From Selenomonadaceae bacterium (GTDB lineage: Bacteria > Bacillota > Negativicutes > Selenomonadales > Selenomonadaceae), in assembly GCA_017427545.1 (NCBI GenBank), contig JAFRSO010000046.1, positions 1-44,194 on the forward strand: DNA of 44,194 nt. The letters run 5' to 3'. Both the position numbers and the translations under genes were made by a program. Shown here piece by piece: positions 7,222-16,600 of the stretch; within the stretch, counting starts at the first letter, position 1; every line of letters starts with the position of its first letter. The notes beneath the pieces are model-generated. The model did not search any database and was not told where the DNA came from. It saw only the letters and a list, made by a program, of their open reading frames with translations.

Positions 7222-8502
7222 ATGAAGAAAACAGTAGCAGCAGCATTGACGGCAGCGTTCGTCATGGGAGTAAGTTCAAGCACATTTGCAGCGGCTAATC
7301 CGTTCAGCGACGTACCCGCGGGACATTGGGCTTACAACTCGATTTCTAAACTCGCGGCGGCGGGAGTTGTCGAAGGTTACGGCGACGGCACTTATCGCGG
7401 CGACCGCAACATTACCCGTTATGAAATGGCGCAGATGATTGCAAAGGCTATGGCGAAAAATCCTACCGGCGCAAATAAAGCTGAACTCGACAGACTTGCC
7501 GCTGAATTCCGCGATGAACTCGACGCATTGGGCGTCCGCGTTGCTGAACTCGAAAAGTATGCCGATAAAGTCGTCTGGCACGGTGAATTGCGTTATCGTT
7601 ACGTCAGAGACCGTGACAATCTCAAGGGCGGCGGTCATGACAAAGAAACTTTGAATCGCGTTGAATTGCGTTTCCTGCCGACAGCAACCGTCAATGACCA
7701 CTGGAAATTGAAAGCTCGTATGGATGCCCGCGTCAATATGGACAAAGATGCAGGCGGTTGGGGCGACGGTTCCAGCGATTTCAGACTTCGCTACGGTTAT
7801 GCTGAAGGTACTTACGGCAGACTTCAAATCAACGTCGGTAGATTGCCCTTCTACACCAACGTTGATGACGGTCTCGTAATGGATGACTTCTTCAGCGGCG
7901 CGCAGATTGTCTACGGTGACAAATTCAAGGTTGCTCTTATGGCAGGTCGTTGGGGCGGCACCAATTCTATTGATCCTTCAAGCTATCAAGGCGGCGAGCT
8001 CTCCTACGACAGCGGTAAATTCTACATCGGCGCAGGCTATCATCACTTCGACAGCGATTACTTCAAAGCGTTGCACAGCTTGACCGACAGTGATGAAGGA
8101 AAACCTGTTTACAAGGACAGCAAGAGTGCAAACGTTTGGACGGTCGGCACACATTACAACTTCGACATGGGCTTACAAGTCCGCGGCGCATATGCATCCA
8201 ACACCAAAGCTAAGGAAAATAAACGTTCTTGGACGGCGGGTCTTGCTTACAAAGGCGCAGATAAGACTGTACCGGGTAGCTGGGGCATCAGCGCGGATTA
8301 TCGTTACGTCTCCGATTATGTCAGCTTGGCTCCCACGTTCGACACCTACACTCTTTCCAGCCACAAGAAAGGTGTTGATATCGGTGTCGATTGGGCACCG
8401 ATTGAAAACACTTACGTTGCTCTCAACTATTTCTGGGGCAAGAGACTTGATACCAGAGAAAAGACTAAGACTTTCTTCGCACGTGCAAGCTGGTTCTTCT
8501 AA
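7222..8502 (+). CDS. SLH-domain outer-membrane porin (OmpM-like)
   Basis: This is a major outer-membrane protein of the kind that tethers the outer membrane to cell-wall polymers in diderm Firmicutes. The 426-residue product has a signal peptide (residues 1-24, ending TFAA). One SLH domain covers about 27-80, with FSDVPAGHWAYNSI and ITRYEMAQMI. A coiled-coil helix follows at about 83-112 (LDRLAAEFRDELDALG), then a beta-barrel of alternating strands to a terminal WFF, the aromatic end expected for BAM insertion. I start at ATG 7222, with GGAGG 8 bases upstream, instead of the earlier TTG (7207). It has a strong promoter and its own terminator, consistent with high expression as a single gene. 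Confidence 0.93.
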   Translation: MKKTVAAALTAAFVMGVSSSTFAAANPFSDVPAGHWAYNSISKLAAAGVVEGYGDGTYRGDRNITRYEMAQMIAKAMAKNPTGANKAELDRLAAEFRDELDALGVRVAELEKYADKVVWHGELRYRYVRDRDNLKGGGHDKETLNRVELRFLPTATVNDHWKLKARMDARVNMDKDAGGWGDGSSDFRLRYGYAEGTYGRLQINVGRLPFYTNVDDGLVMDDFFSGAQIVYGDKFKVALMAGRWGGTNSIDPSSYQGGELSYDSGKFYIGAGYHHFDSDYFKALHSLTDSDEGKPVYKDSKSANVWTVGTHYNFDMGLQVRGAYASNTKAKENKRSWTAGLAYKGADKTVPGSWGISADYRYVSDYVSLAPTFDTYTLSSHKKGVDIGVDWAPIENTYVALNYFWGKRLDTREKTKTFFARASWFF

Positions 8503-8532
8503 GAAAATTTCTGCCGGTCAATCGGCATTCGA

Positions 8533-8570
8533 TAAAAGGCTCCTCTGCTTTAATCGGCAGGGGGCTTTTT
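8533..8570 (+). terminator. Rho-independent terminator of the porin gene
   Basis: TCCTCTGC pairs with GCAGGGGG across an 8-base loop, extended by AAAAG against CTTTTT with a small bulge, and ends in TTTTT. Confidence 0.8.
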
Positions 8571-8576
8571 GTTCAA

Positions 8577-8654
8577 TTAGGAACTAGTAAATAGGAACTG
8601 GGAACTAGTAGGGATTAGTTTTCTAGTTCCTAGTTCCCAGTTCCTAGTTCCTAC
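8577..8654. repeat. Mosaic palindrome, TAGGAAC family
   Basis: Left arm TAGGAACTAGTAAATAGGAA, centre AGTAGGGATTAGTTTT, right arm CTAGTTCC repeated four times with one CCCAG variant. It lies 5 bases before the AAAGGAG of the SGNH hydrolase gene. Confidence 0.85.
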
Positions 8655-8668
8655 CAAAGGAGTTAATA

Positions 8669-9610
8669 ATGAAAAAAATTTTACCATTGATTTTGATGAC
8701 GTGCTTAATTTTCGGCGGAAGCGTTGAGGCTAAAAAATTTCAACCGCCCATACCGACTGCCGAATTTGAGCAAATGGACTTCATGCAACTTTATGCGACG
8801 TATTCTTGGGAGCCGCTGCCTAAGACCGAATTTTATATGGTGCAAGTCGTCAAGATTGAGGCGGCGCGTGATAAAATCGTCCGCGAACTTTTCAACACCG
8901 AATCCTTCTGCAGCGTGTATGATTGGTCGCCATTAATCGAGGCGGGTGAATATTATTGGCAAGTGCGCGTCGTCGATAAAAATCATAAGCCGTTAAGTGA
9001 TTGGTCGGAGAAAAAATTCTTCACGGTGACTGCGCCCGTAAAATTCGCTGTGTTCGGCGACAGTATCAGTCACGGCGGGGCTAATTATATTCCCGCGGGG
9101 CAACTCTCCTGTCAATGGGAAACTTATTGCAATGTGCCGATTAAAAATCTTGCCCGCAGCGGTGACACGACTCAACAAATGCTTGACCGCTTCGACAGCG
9201 ACGTTTTACCCTTCAAGCCGCAAGTGCTGATTATTATGGCGGGCGTCAATGATATTCGCTTGGGCATGAGTGCTGAAGATGTCATTAAAAATCTTGAAGC
9301 AATCCGCGATAAATGCTTGGCTAATCAGATGACGCCGATTTTTTGCACGATAACTTCAATGAATCCCGAAATCATGAATCGCCGCGGAATACCTTTGACT
9401 GACGGTGATTGGCGTGAAGCTCGCGAAAAAATTAATATCTGGATTATGTCGACGCCATATTTTATCGACGTGGCGGAAAAACTTACTGACGAGTTCGGCT
9501 ATCTTCGCGCAGAACTCACCCCTGACGGTTTACACCCTGCTTTGAGGGGCAAGAAAATTATGGGAGAAATTATCGGGGGATATCTTAAGGGAATTAGGGA
9601 AATAGGTTAA
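8669..9610 (+). CDS. Exported SGNH/GDSL-family hydrolase with N-terminal FN3-like domain
   Basis: A predicted secreted esterase or acyl-hydrolase of 313 residues. A signal peptide (about 1-21) ends at VEA. Residues about 25-122 look like a fibronectin-III/carbohydrate-binding beta domain (YSWEPLP, YYWQVRVVD, LSDWSEKKFF). The hydrolase follows: block I FGDSISHGG with the nucleophile Ser at about 132, block III MAGVNDIR, and block V DGLHP with Asp 286 and His 289. The oxyanion Gly and Asn residues are present. The substrate cannot be named; carbohydrate deacetylation is one option. The last residues (GIREIG) are encoded by a mosaic repeat that overlaps the 3' end. Confidence 0.88.
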   Translation: MKKILPLILMTCLIFGGSVEAKKFQPPIPTAEFEQMDFMQLYATYSWEPLPKTEFYMVQVVKIEAARDKIVRELFNTESFCSVYDWSPLIEAGEYYWQVRVVDKNHKPLSDWSEKKFFTVTAPVKFAVFGDSISHGGANYIPAGQLSCQWETYCNVPIKNLARSGDTTQQMLDRFDSDVLPFKPQVLIIMAGVNDIRLGMSAEDVIKNLEAIRDKCLANQMTPIFCTITSMNPEIMNRRGIPLTDGDWREAREKINIWIMSTPYFIDVAEKLTDEFGYLRAELTPDGLHPALRGKKIMGEIIGGYLKGIREIG

Positions 9611-9650
9611 TAGGTTATTAGGGAATTAGTTCTATTAACCTATTAACCTA
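9591..9650. repeat. Mosaic palindrome, GGTTAATA family
   Basis: Left arm GAATTAGGGAAATAGGTTAA and TAGGTTATTAGGGAATTAG; right arm TTCTATTAACCTATTAACCTA. It supplies the stop codon of the SGNH gene and ends 2 bases before the AAGGAG of larB. Confidence 0.85.
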
Positions 9651-9666
9651 CGAAGGAGTTAAAATC

Positions 9667-10455
9667 ATGACGGAGAAAACTTTATTGGACGTGCTGCGCG
9701 GTTATAAAGCCGGTGAAGTCTCGGAGGCTGAAATTATTGCCAAACTGAAAAATTTCTCGTTGGCGACGGAAAATCTCGGCTTCGCAAATATCGACCACGG
9801 TCGCGAACTTCGGCAAGGCTTCCCCGAAGTCGTCTATTCTCCCGGCAAAACTAAGGAGCAACTCAAAATTATTTTCAAGAATCTTTATGAACACAGCAAC
9901 GGTAATTTAATTGCAAGCCGTGCCAGTCGTGAGCAATTTGAATTCTTGCGTGATGAAATTCCTGCCGCAATTTATGATGAGACGGCGCAAATGATTTACG
10001 TTGACCGCGATAAAACTTTGCAACGTGATGAGAATAAAAAAATTCTGGTCGTGACGGCGGGGACGAGTGATGTGCCCGTTGCTGAAGAGGCCAGATTGAC
10101 GGCGTATCTTTGGGGCAATGCCGTTTCGACCTGCTATGATTGCGGAGTGGCGGGTATTCATCGGCTGTTCAAGCACATGGACGAGATTATTTCTGCCAAC
10201 GTGATTATCGTCGTGGCGGGCATGGAAGGTGCTTTGGCAAGTGTCGTCGGAGGCTTGACGAATCGCCCCGTAATCGCAGTTCCTACCAGCGTCGGATATG
10301 GCGCGTCATTTCAAGGATTGGCGGCACTTCTTGCTATGCTCAACACTTGCGCGGCGGGAGTCGGTGTAGTCAACATTGATAACGGCTTCGGAGCGGGAGT
10401 TTTGGCGGCTAAAATTAATTCAGGAACAAGGAAAAAGGAAGAAGGAACAAGTTAA
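9667..10455 (+). CDS. larB: LarB, nickel-pincer nucleotide cofactor biosynthesis carboxylase/hydrolase
   Basis: LarB acts on nicotinic acid adenine dinucleotide, carboxylating the pyridinium ring and releasing AMP, the first step to the nickel-pincer cofactor of lactate racemase. The 262 residues show the N-terminal LarB helical region (DHGRELRQGFPEVVY, then PGKTKEQL) and a C-terminal PurE-like domain. The latter has VVTAGTSDVPVAEEA, the Cys-containing STCYDCGVAGIHRL, and GMEGALASVVGG. larC, larE and larA are not in the window. The C-terminal GTRKKEEGTS is written in GGAACAAG-type repeat DNA and is probably an acquired tail. Confidence 0.93.
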   Translation: MTEKTLLDVLRGYKAGEVSEAEIIAKLKNFSLATENLGFANIDHGRELRQGFPEVVYSPGKTKEQLKIIFKNLYEHSNGNLIASRASREQFEFLRDEIPAAIYDETAQMIYVDRDKTLQRDENKKILVVTAGTSDVPVAEEARLTAYLWGNAVSTCYDCGVAGIHRLFKHMDEIISANVIIVVAGMEGALASVVGGLTNRPVIAVPTSVGYGASFQGLAALLAMLNTCAAGVGVVNIDNGFGAGVLAAKINSGTRKKEEGTS

Positions 10456-10491
10456 AACCACTAATCCCTGTTCCCTGTTCCCTAATCCCTA
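10422..10491. repeat. Mosaic palindrome, GGAACAAG/AGGGAAC family
   Basis: The left arm (GGAACAAGGAAAAAGGAAGA and onward) encodes the end of LarB; the right arm is CTAATCCCTGTTCCCTGTTC and onward. It ends just before the AAAAAGGAG of the MATE gene. Confidence 0.8.
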
Positions 10492-10505
10492 AAAAGGAGA
10501 TTTTT

Positions 10506-11852
10506 ATGCAAGGCAACGGCGCAGTCAAAGATTTAACGGTCGGGGAACCTGCACGGCTGATTTTTTATTTCACGCTGCCACTTCTGGCCGGCAATGTCTT
10601 CCAACAACTTTTCGGCTTCGTGGACACGCTCATTGTCGGACGATTTTTGGGCGTCGAAGCATTAGCCGCAGTTGGTTGCACAGGCTCGCTGATGTTCTTA
10701 ATGCTAGGTTTCATCGGCGGTATGACCAGCGGTTTCTCTATTTGTACGGGGCAGAGTTTCGGCGCGAAAGATTTTGACGGAGTGAGGAAATCTGCCGCTA
10801 TTTGTATTGCGTTGAGTTTTGCCGCGTCGATTGTGCTGACGATTTTCGGAGTAGCTTTCTGCCGTGACTTACTGATTGCCATGGACACTCCACCCGAAAT
10901 TTTGGACGGCGCATACTCATTCATCGTGATTGTTTACGGCGGCGTTATTATGTTCGTCTTCCTGCAAATGCTCACGAATTTAATCCGCGCACTCGGCGAT
11001 AGTAAAATGCCAACCGTCATTCAAGCTACGACGCTTTGCATAAATATTTTACTCGAACCGATTGCCATTATCGGACTGGGTTTAGGAATACCCGGTTCAG
11101 CAGGTGCCACGATTGTTGCTCTCACACTCGGAAATATTTTGTGCATAATCTACATTAAAAAGCGCGTGCCGTATCTGCATGTGCGGCGGGAAGATTTTTC
11201 CTTCGACAGAAAATCTTTGCTGGAACATATCAAAATTGGACTGCCTATGGGCTTTCAATCGTCAATCATTGCGATAGGCGCAGTCGTCCTGCAAATCGCC
11301 TTGAATGGTCTGGGAAGCGTGGCAGTTGCGGCATTTGCGGCGGCTCACAGGGTCGACGGGATTGCAATTATGCCCATGATGTCTTTCGGAATTGCTATGG
11401 CCGCTTACACTGCTCAAAATTTCGGGGCAAAACAATTCGGGCGTATCGTCGAGGGCGTCAAAAAATGCGTCCTCATGTCGTGTTCATTCAGCATTTTGGT
11501 TGCGATATTCAATATTTACCTTGGCGCGGAGATGATTGAACTTTTCGTAGGCGCGCAGGCTCAACAGGTCGTCGAATACGGGCGAGTTTTTCTAATTATA
11601 ACGGGGCTGTCATATTGGGCATTGGCATTGCTTTTTATCTTCCGATTCACATTGCAGGGGCTGGGGCAAAGTTTCGTGCCGACACTGGCGGGCATTGTGG
11701 AATTGGTCATGAGGATAGCGGCGGCAATTTTCTTGGTCGAATGGCTGGGATTTTTGGGAGCATGTTTGGCGGCACCTATGGCTTGGATTGGCGGATTGTT
11801 GCCTTTGGCAGTAGCATTTATCATCACGGCGCGGAAGTTAGTTAGGAGTTAG
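10506..11852 (+). CDS. MATE-family multidrug/Na+ antiporter
   Basis: The 448-residue integral membrane protein has the usual two bundles of six helices. The opening segment PLLAGNVFQQLFGFVDTLIV is typical of bacterial NorM/DinF-like MATE transporters. Other hallmarks are VGCTGSLMFL, the helix-7 region GLPMGFQSSI, and AAAHRVDGIAIMP in the second half. The substrate is unknown. Strong AAAAAGGAG upstream. The last three residues (V-R-S) and the stop lie in TTAGGAG repeat DNA that also supplies the ribosome site of ribD. Confidence 0.93.
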   Translation: MQGNGAVKDLTVGEPARLIFYFTLPLLAGNVFQQLFGFVDTLIVGRFLGVEALAAVGCTGSLMFLMLGFIGGMTSGFSICTGQSFGAKDFDGVRKSAAICIALSFAASIVLTIFGVAFCRDLLIAMDTPPEILDGAYSFIVIVYGGVIMFVFLQMLTNLIRALGDSKMPTVIQATTLCINILLEPIAIIGLGLGIPGSAGATIVALTLGNILCIIYIKKRVPYLHVRREDFSFDRKSLLEHIKIGLPMGFQSSIIAIGAVVLQIALNGLGSVAVAAFAAAHRVDGIAIMPMMSFGIAMAAYTAQNFGAKQFGRIVEGVKKCVLMSCSFSILVAIFNIYLGAEMIELFVGAQAQQVVEYGRVFLIITGLSYWALALLFIFRFTLQGLGQSFVPTLAGIVELVMRIAAAIFLVEWLGFLGACLAAPMAWIGGLLPLAVAFIITARKLVRS

Positions 11853-11857
11853 GAGTT
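11840..11857 (+). repeat. Half-element of TTAGGAG units at the MATE/ribD junction
   Basis: AGTTAGTTAGGAGTTAGGAG is a one-arm repeat. It contains the MATE stop codon and two AGGAG copies usable as the ribosome site of ribD. Confidence 0.7.
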
Positions 11858-12947
11858 GAATATTTTGACTGATGAAATTTTTATGCGCGAGGCTTTGAGG
11901 ATTGCACGTAATGCCGAAGGTCGCACATCACCTAATCCGCTGGTAGGAGCCGTTATCGTTCGTGACGGCAAAATCATTGCTCAAGGTTGGCACCGCGCTG
12001 CCGGCACTCCTCACGCTGAAATTCACGCGCTCAATATGGCGGGCGAACTGGCTAAAAATTCCACCCTTTATGTCACGCTGGAACCCTGCTCACATTTCGG
12101 ACGCACTCCACCTTGCGCAAAGGCTATCGTCGCGGCGGGCATTAAACGCGTCGTCGCGGCTATGACTGACCCTAATCCCAAAGTCGCCGGACGCGGTTTT
12201 GATATTTTACGCGCGGCAGGTGTTGAGGTCGATGTCGGCGTTTTGGAAGATGACGCCCGCAAATTAAACGAAGTCTTCCTGAAATATATCACGGAGAAAT
12301 TGCCCTTCGTCACCATGAAATTTGCTTGCTCTCTTGACGGGAAAATTGCTACTGCTTCGGGTGAATCGCAGTGGATCAGCGGCATTGAATCTCGGAAATT
12401 TACTCATCATCTGCGCGATATCAACGACGCCATTTTAGTCGGAGTCGGTACGGTTCTGGCGGACAATCCCACTTTGACCACACGCCTTGTCGAGGGGAAA
12501 AATCCCGTCCGCGTCATTTTAGACAGCAACGCCCGCACGCCTATTAACTCAAATGTCGTGACCGATAAATCCGCCCGAACGATTATTGCGGTGACTGAAA
12601 ATGTCCCTCAAGAAAAAATTTCCGCGCTTGAAACTCACGGCGTCGAAATAATCACGGCGGGCAGTGGCGGACGCGTCGACTTGAATATTTTAATGCGCGA
12701 ACTCGCCGAACGTGAAATTACTTCCGTATTGGTTGAGGGCGGCGGCACTGTTCATTTCGCCATGATTAAGGCCGGGCTCGTTGATAAAATTTTTGCCTTC
12801 ATTGCCCCAAAAATCATCGGCGGGAAAAATGCTTTGACTGCGGTTGAGGGCGAAGGTTTCGAGAATTTATCTGACGCCTTCAAGCTGAAAAATTTCACGG
12901 CTCAAAAACTCGGTGATGATGTTTTGATTGTTGGGAGCAGGGGGTAG
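11856..12947 (+). CDS. ribD: Bifunctional riboflavin biosynthesis deaminase/reductase RibD
   Basis: Converts the GTP-derived pyrimidine by deamination, then reduces the ribosyl side chain, in riboflavin synthesis. The N-terminal deaminase shows TSPNPLVGAVIV and the zinc site HAEIHAL plus PCSHFGRTPPC. The C-terminal reductase (from about residue 150) has TMKFACSLDGKIAT, VGVGTVLADNPTLTTR and VEGGGTVHFAM. At 363 residues it has the normal length. No ATG is available. TTG 11856 (AGGAG 7 bases upstream) or TTG 11865 (AGGAG 9 bases upstream) can serve; the second gives a start closer to typical RibD. ribE, ribA and ribH do not follow. Confidence 0.95.
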   Translation: MNILTDEIFMREALRIARNAEGRTSPNPLVGAVIVRDGKIIAQGWHRAAGTPHAEIHALNMAGELAKNSTLYVTLEPCSHFGRTPPCAKAIVAAGIKRVVAAMTDPNPKVAGRGFDILRAAGVEVDVGVLEDDARKLNEVFLKYITEKLPFVTMKFACSLDGKIATASGESQWISGIESRKFTHHLRDINDAILVGVGTVLADNPTLTTRLVEGKNPVRVILDSNARTPINSNVVTDKSARTIIAVTENVPQEKISALETHGVEIITAGSGGRVDLNILMRELAEREITSVLVEGGGTVHFAMIKAGLVDKIFAFIAPKIIGGKNALTAVEGEGFENLSDAFKLKNFTAQKLGDDVLIVGSRG

Positions 12948-12950
12948 GAA

Positions 12951-13556
12951 ATGAAGACTGAACTGCCGCATTTTTATATCGGCTCATCACTCGGCGGGCA
13001 ACAGAAATGGTATTCGCGCTTCACTGATTTTGCTATGAACGCCGGAGGTTGTGCCGCGATAACTGCTTGCGATTGCGCCATTTACCTTGAAAAATATTTC
13101 GGTCTGCACGGGCTTTATCCCTTCGACTTGCAAAACCTTTCGCGGGAAGATTATCTGCGCTTCGGGAAAATCATGGAGCAGTATTTATATCCGCGATGGT
13201 CGGGCGTCGATAAGTTGGAACTTTTCATTGACGGCTTTGAACGGTTTTTGCATGACCGCAACGCTGATTTGAATTTGGAGCCGTGGTCGGGCGATAATTC
13301 TCTTGACGCCTCGCGGGATATCATCTGCCGGCAAATTGACGCGGGTTATCCTATTCCCTGCCTCACGCTCAATCATCACGTCGCCGAATTGAAAGCTTAT
13401 GTCTGGCACTGGTTCATTTTGAACGGCTATGAATCGCGCGGCAATGATTTTTCCGTCAAGGCAGTCTCTTACGGTATCGGGCGTTGGTTTGATTTTGAAA
13501 CGTTGTGGCTGACGGGATATCAACTTAAGGGCGGATTGATTCTCTTCGGCAAGTAA
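12951..13556 (+). CDS. Uncharacterised C39/papain-like cysteine peptidase candidate
   Basis: The 201-residue soluble protein belongs to a family I know only as hypothetical in Firmicutes. It starts PHFYIGSSLGGQQKW, then AGGCAAITACD, where Cys34 sits at a helix start as in papain-fold enzymes. After that come YIWHWF-like VWHWFILNGYE with His153 and GRWFDFETLW with Asp181. The order Cys-His-Asp and the Gly-Gly-Cys setting resemble C39-type domains, so a peptidase or related acyl-transfer activity is plausible but unproven. It has no signal peptide or membrane segment. It starts 3 bases after the ribD stop and is probably co-translated. A strong promoter for the next gene begins right after its stop. 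Confidence 0.6.
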   Translation: MKTELPHFYIGSSLGGQQKWYSRFTDFAMNAGGCAAITACDCAIYLEKYFGLHGLYPFDLQNLSREDYLRFGKIMEQYLYPRWSGVDKLELFIDGFERFLHDRNADLNLEPWSGDNSLDASRDIICRQIDAGYPIPCLTLNHHVAELKAYVWHWFILNGYESRGNDFSVKAVSYGIGRWFDFETLWLTGYQLKGGLILFGK

Positions 13557-13557
13557 T

Positions 13558-13586
13558 TTGCGTCGATTTAAAAGTTTTCGTATAAT
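13558..13586 (+). promoter_or_regulatory. Promoter of the RTX giant gene
   Basis: TTGCGT (13558-13563), 17-base spacer, perfect TATAAT (13581-13586). The leader of about 65 bases contains a GCATT-type repeat before the AAAGGAG site. Confidence 0.7.
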
Positions 13587-13608
13587 CTTAAGAAAAAGTT
13601 TTTTAATT

Positions 13609-13638
13609 ACGCATTGCGCATTATGCATTACACATTGA
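13609..13638 (+). repeat. GCATTACGCATTGC-type repeat in the RTX leader
   Basis: Tandem 9-10-base units ACGCATTGCGCATTATGCAT and onward. The same unit family has entered the coding regions at 19211-19245 and 33232-33260. Confidence 0.75.
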
Positions 13639-13657
13639 TAGAAAGGAGATGATTGTT

Positions 13658-16600
13658 GTGTTCTACGACGAGATAATTTTTAGCCTTCAACGTTTTTCCT
13701 ATATTACTAACGACATGGATTATGCAATGGTCAACGGCACATCGGAAGACGACACTATCTATAATACCGGCGGCGGAGGTTGCAGGATTTACGGCTACGA
13801 GGGCAACGACTCCATTTACAGTAAATATCGCGCGACTGTCGATGCCGGTGCAGGCAACGATACAATTCAAGTTGATGCAGGTTCACTCTTCGGCGGCGAA
13901 GGTAACGACATAATCACCTTGAGCGGCGAAGCTTCCGGCATAACCATTTGCGGCGGGACAGGTAACGATACCATTTATGCCTTATATTTCACCGGCATTG
14001 GTCTTTATACCGGCTCCACCAATACCACCGGTCGTTTATTTGAATATCAATCGGGCGACGGTAACGATATTGTCAGCGGCTTCACCTCTAATGATACGCT
14101 TTCAATTTCGGGCGGCAACTATTCTACTCAAAAAAGCGGCTTGGATATAATCGTCACGGTCGACAACGGCAAAATTTCTCTTATGGGTTCGGCCAATATC
14201 TCCAAACTCAATATCGACGGCAATATCAACCTCAATACCGGCGCAATCAATACCGTAAACTCCTCCGACAACATAATTATCAACGGCACAATCTACAATG
14301 ACACTATCGATAATACTGGCACGGGCGTAACGATAAGTGGCTCCTTCGGCAACGATACCATTTCCAGCAGCGGCGATAACGTTTCGATAAGCGGCGGCAG
14401 TGGTAACGATACTATCTCCTTTTCCGATATCCCCAACTCCGTTACAGCTTTGGGCGGCGCAGGCGAAGATGTCATTAACGGCGGTTGCATTGAGGGCTAT
14501 ATTGACGCGGGCGATGATGACGATGGCGTTGTTATAACCGGTGGCGTTTTGACCACTATCCTTGGCGGCTCCGGTAATGATACTCTCGGCGGCAATCAAT
14601 ATTTCCTCTCCTCAATTTCAGGCGGCGCAGGTAATGATACTATAATTGTTATCGGCTACGGCAATACGGTTTCAGGCGACGCAGGCTCCGATTTAATCGT
14701 CAATTACCGTGAAAGTCTCGACAGCGATTTTGGCGACTACACCGGCAACGTTTATCAATATTCCCCCGGCGACGGCTACGATACTGTTTGGGGCTTCGAC
14801 TCCACCGACACTCTCCAAATCCTCTCCGATTCCTATTCCACTCAAGTTAGCGGCTCTAATATTCTCGTCAATGTCGGTACCGGCACAATCACCTTGCAAG
14901 ACGCCGCTTCACTTTCGAGCGTTAATATCGTCAGTGGCACGGTTGATCCCACTCCTGATGATGAAAATTACACCGACGGCATTTTGATTACGTTGGGCGC
15001 AGGCGGCTCATCTATTCGTAACCACGGCTCCAAAGTCACAATCGCGGGCGGTATCGGTTCCGACCATATCATCAACGAAGCTAAACAAGTTTCTATCAAC
15101 GGCAATGCGGGCGATGATGAAATTTACAACTACTACACCGAAGAATTTGACGACGATGAAAATTTTGTCTCCGTCATGTCTAACGGCGATAACTCCACCA
15201 TTGACGGCGGGTTTGGTAACGATTACATTGCCAATGTCGGCGCGAGAGTTTCCATTTACGGCGGCGCAGGTAATGATTCTGTCGATAATGTCGGCATGTT
15301 TATCTATGATTCTCTCGGCGAATTTGTTAAACGCGTTCCCGTCGACGACCCGTCTTTGATTGACTTGGGCGCGGGCAATGACAGCGTCTATAATGAAAAC
15401 AACACTGCAACGATAATCGGCGGTGACGGGGCTGATACCATTGAGAATTGGGGCGACTCTATCAGCGTCGACAGCGGCTCCGGTAACGACAGCATTTTCA
15501 GCTACAGCTACTATTCAACCTTAAATGCCGGCGCGGGTAATGATATTATTTCCCTTCACACTTCGGGGCATGACAACCTTATTCAATATTCGTCCGGTGA
15601 CGGCCTCGATACGATTTACAACCTCGGCACAACTGATACTTTGCAAATCGGCGGTGGCACGGGTACATACTCCTCACAAAAGAGCGGTTTAAATAATATC
15701 GTCCTCACGGTCGGCACGGGCAAGATTACATTAGTCGGCGCGACGAGTTTAGATAAGCTCAACATTGCGGGCACTGAAAGAGTAACGTTGCCTTCCACAC
15801 TTTTGACGGTCAACAATTTGACAAAATCACCGGTAACAATCGGCTCGACGGTTAAAAATGTCAACGCCTCCTCAAGGACGATTGCTGTCAAAATTACCGG
15901 AAATGCGCTTGCCAATTCAATCAAGGGCGGTAGCGGTAACGATTCAATTTATGGCGGCAAGGGTAATGATACGATAGCAGGCGGTAAAGGCAATGATAAA
16001 CTTTTCGGCGAGGCTGGCAATGATTCACTTTCAGGCGGTGACGGTGCGGACACTTTAAGTGGCGGCGCAGGAGCTGATAAATTGCTCGGCGGCGCAGGTG
16101 CTGACAGCTTATCAGGCGGTGACGGTGCAGACACATTGAGCGGCGGCAGTGGTAATGATAAACTCCTGGGCGGGAATGGTAATGACAGCTTATCAGGCGG
16201 TGACGGTGCAGACACATTGAGCGGCGGCGCGGGCAATGATAAATTGCTCGGCGGGAATGGTAATGACAGTTTAAGTGGTGGCGACGGTCTCGACAGTTTA
16301 AGCGGCGGCAGTGGCAATGATAAACTCTTCGGCGGGAATGGTAATGATTCACTTTCAGGCGGAGACGGTGCCGATACTTTGAGTGGTGACGCGGGTAATG
16401 ATAAACTTCTCGGCGGGGCAGGCAATGACAGCTTGAACGGTGGAGCGGGCAACGATTCACTTTGGGGCGGCGCAGGCAATGACACGTTCACGGGTGGAGC
16501 GGGCGTTGACCTTTTCATTTACGCGAGCGGCAAAGATGTTATCCAAGATTATGCTGAAGGAGAAAAAATCAGCATGTCGGGGACGGCTCAAGTCACGACC

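Noticed and set aside
15921..16518. Minus-strand ORFs rich in His/Arg or Pro/Leu/Ser over the RTX block
   Set aside because: They are antisense shadows of the repetitive RTX codons and have no homology pattern or ribosome site.
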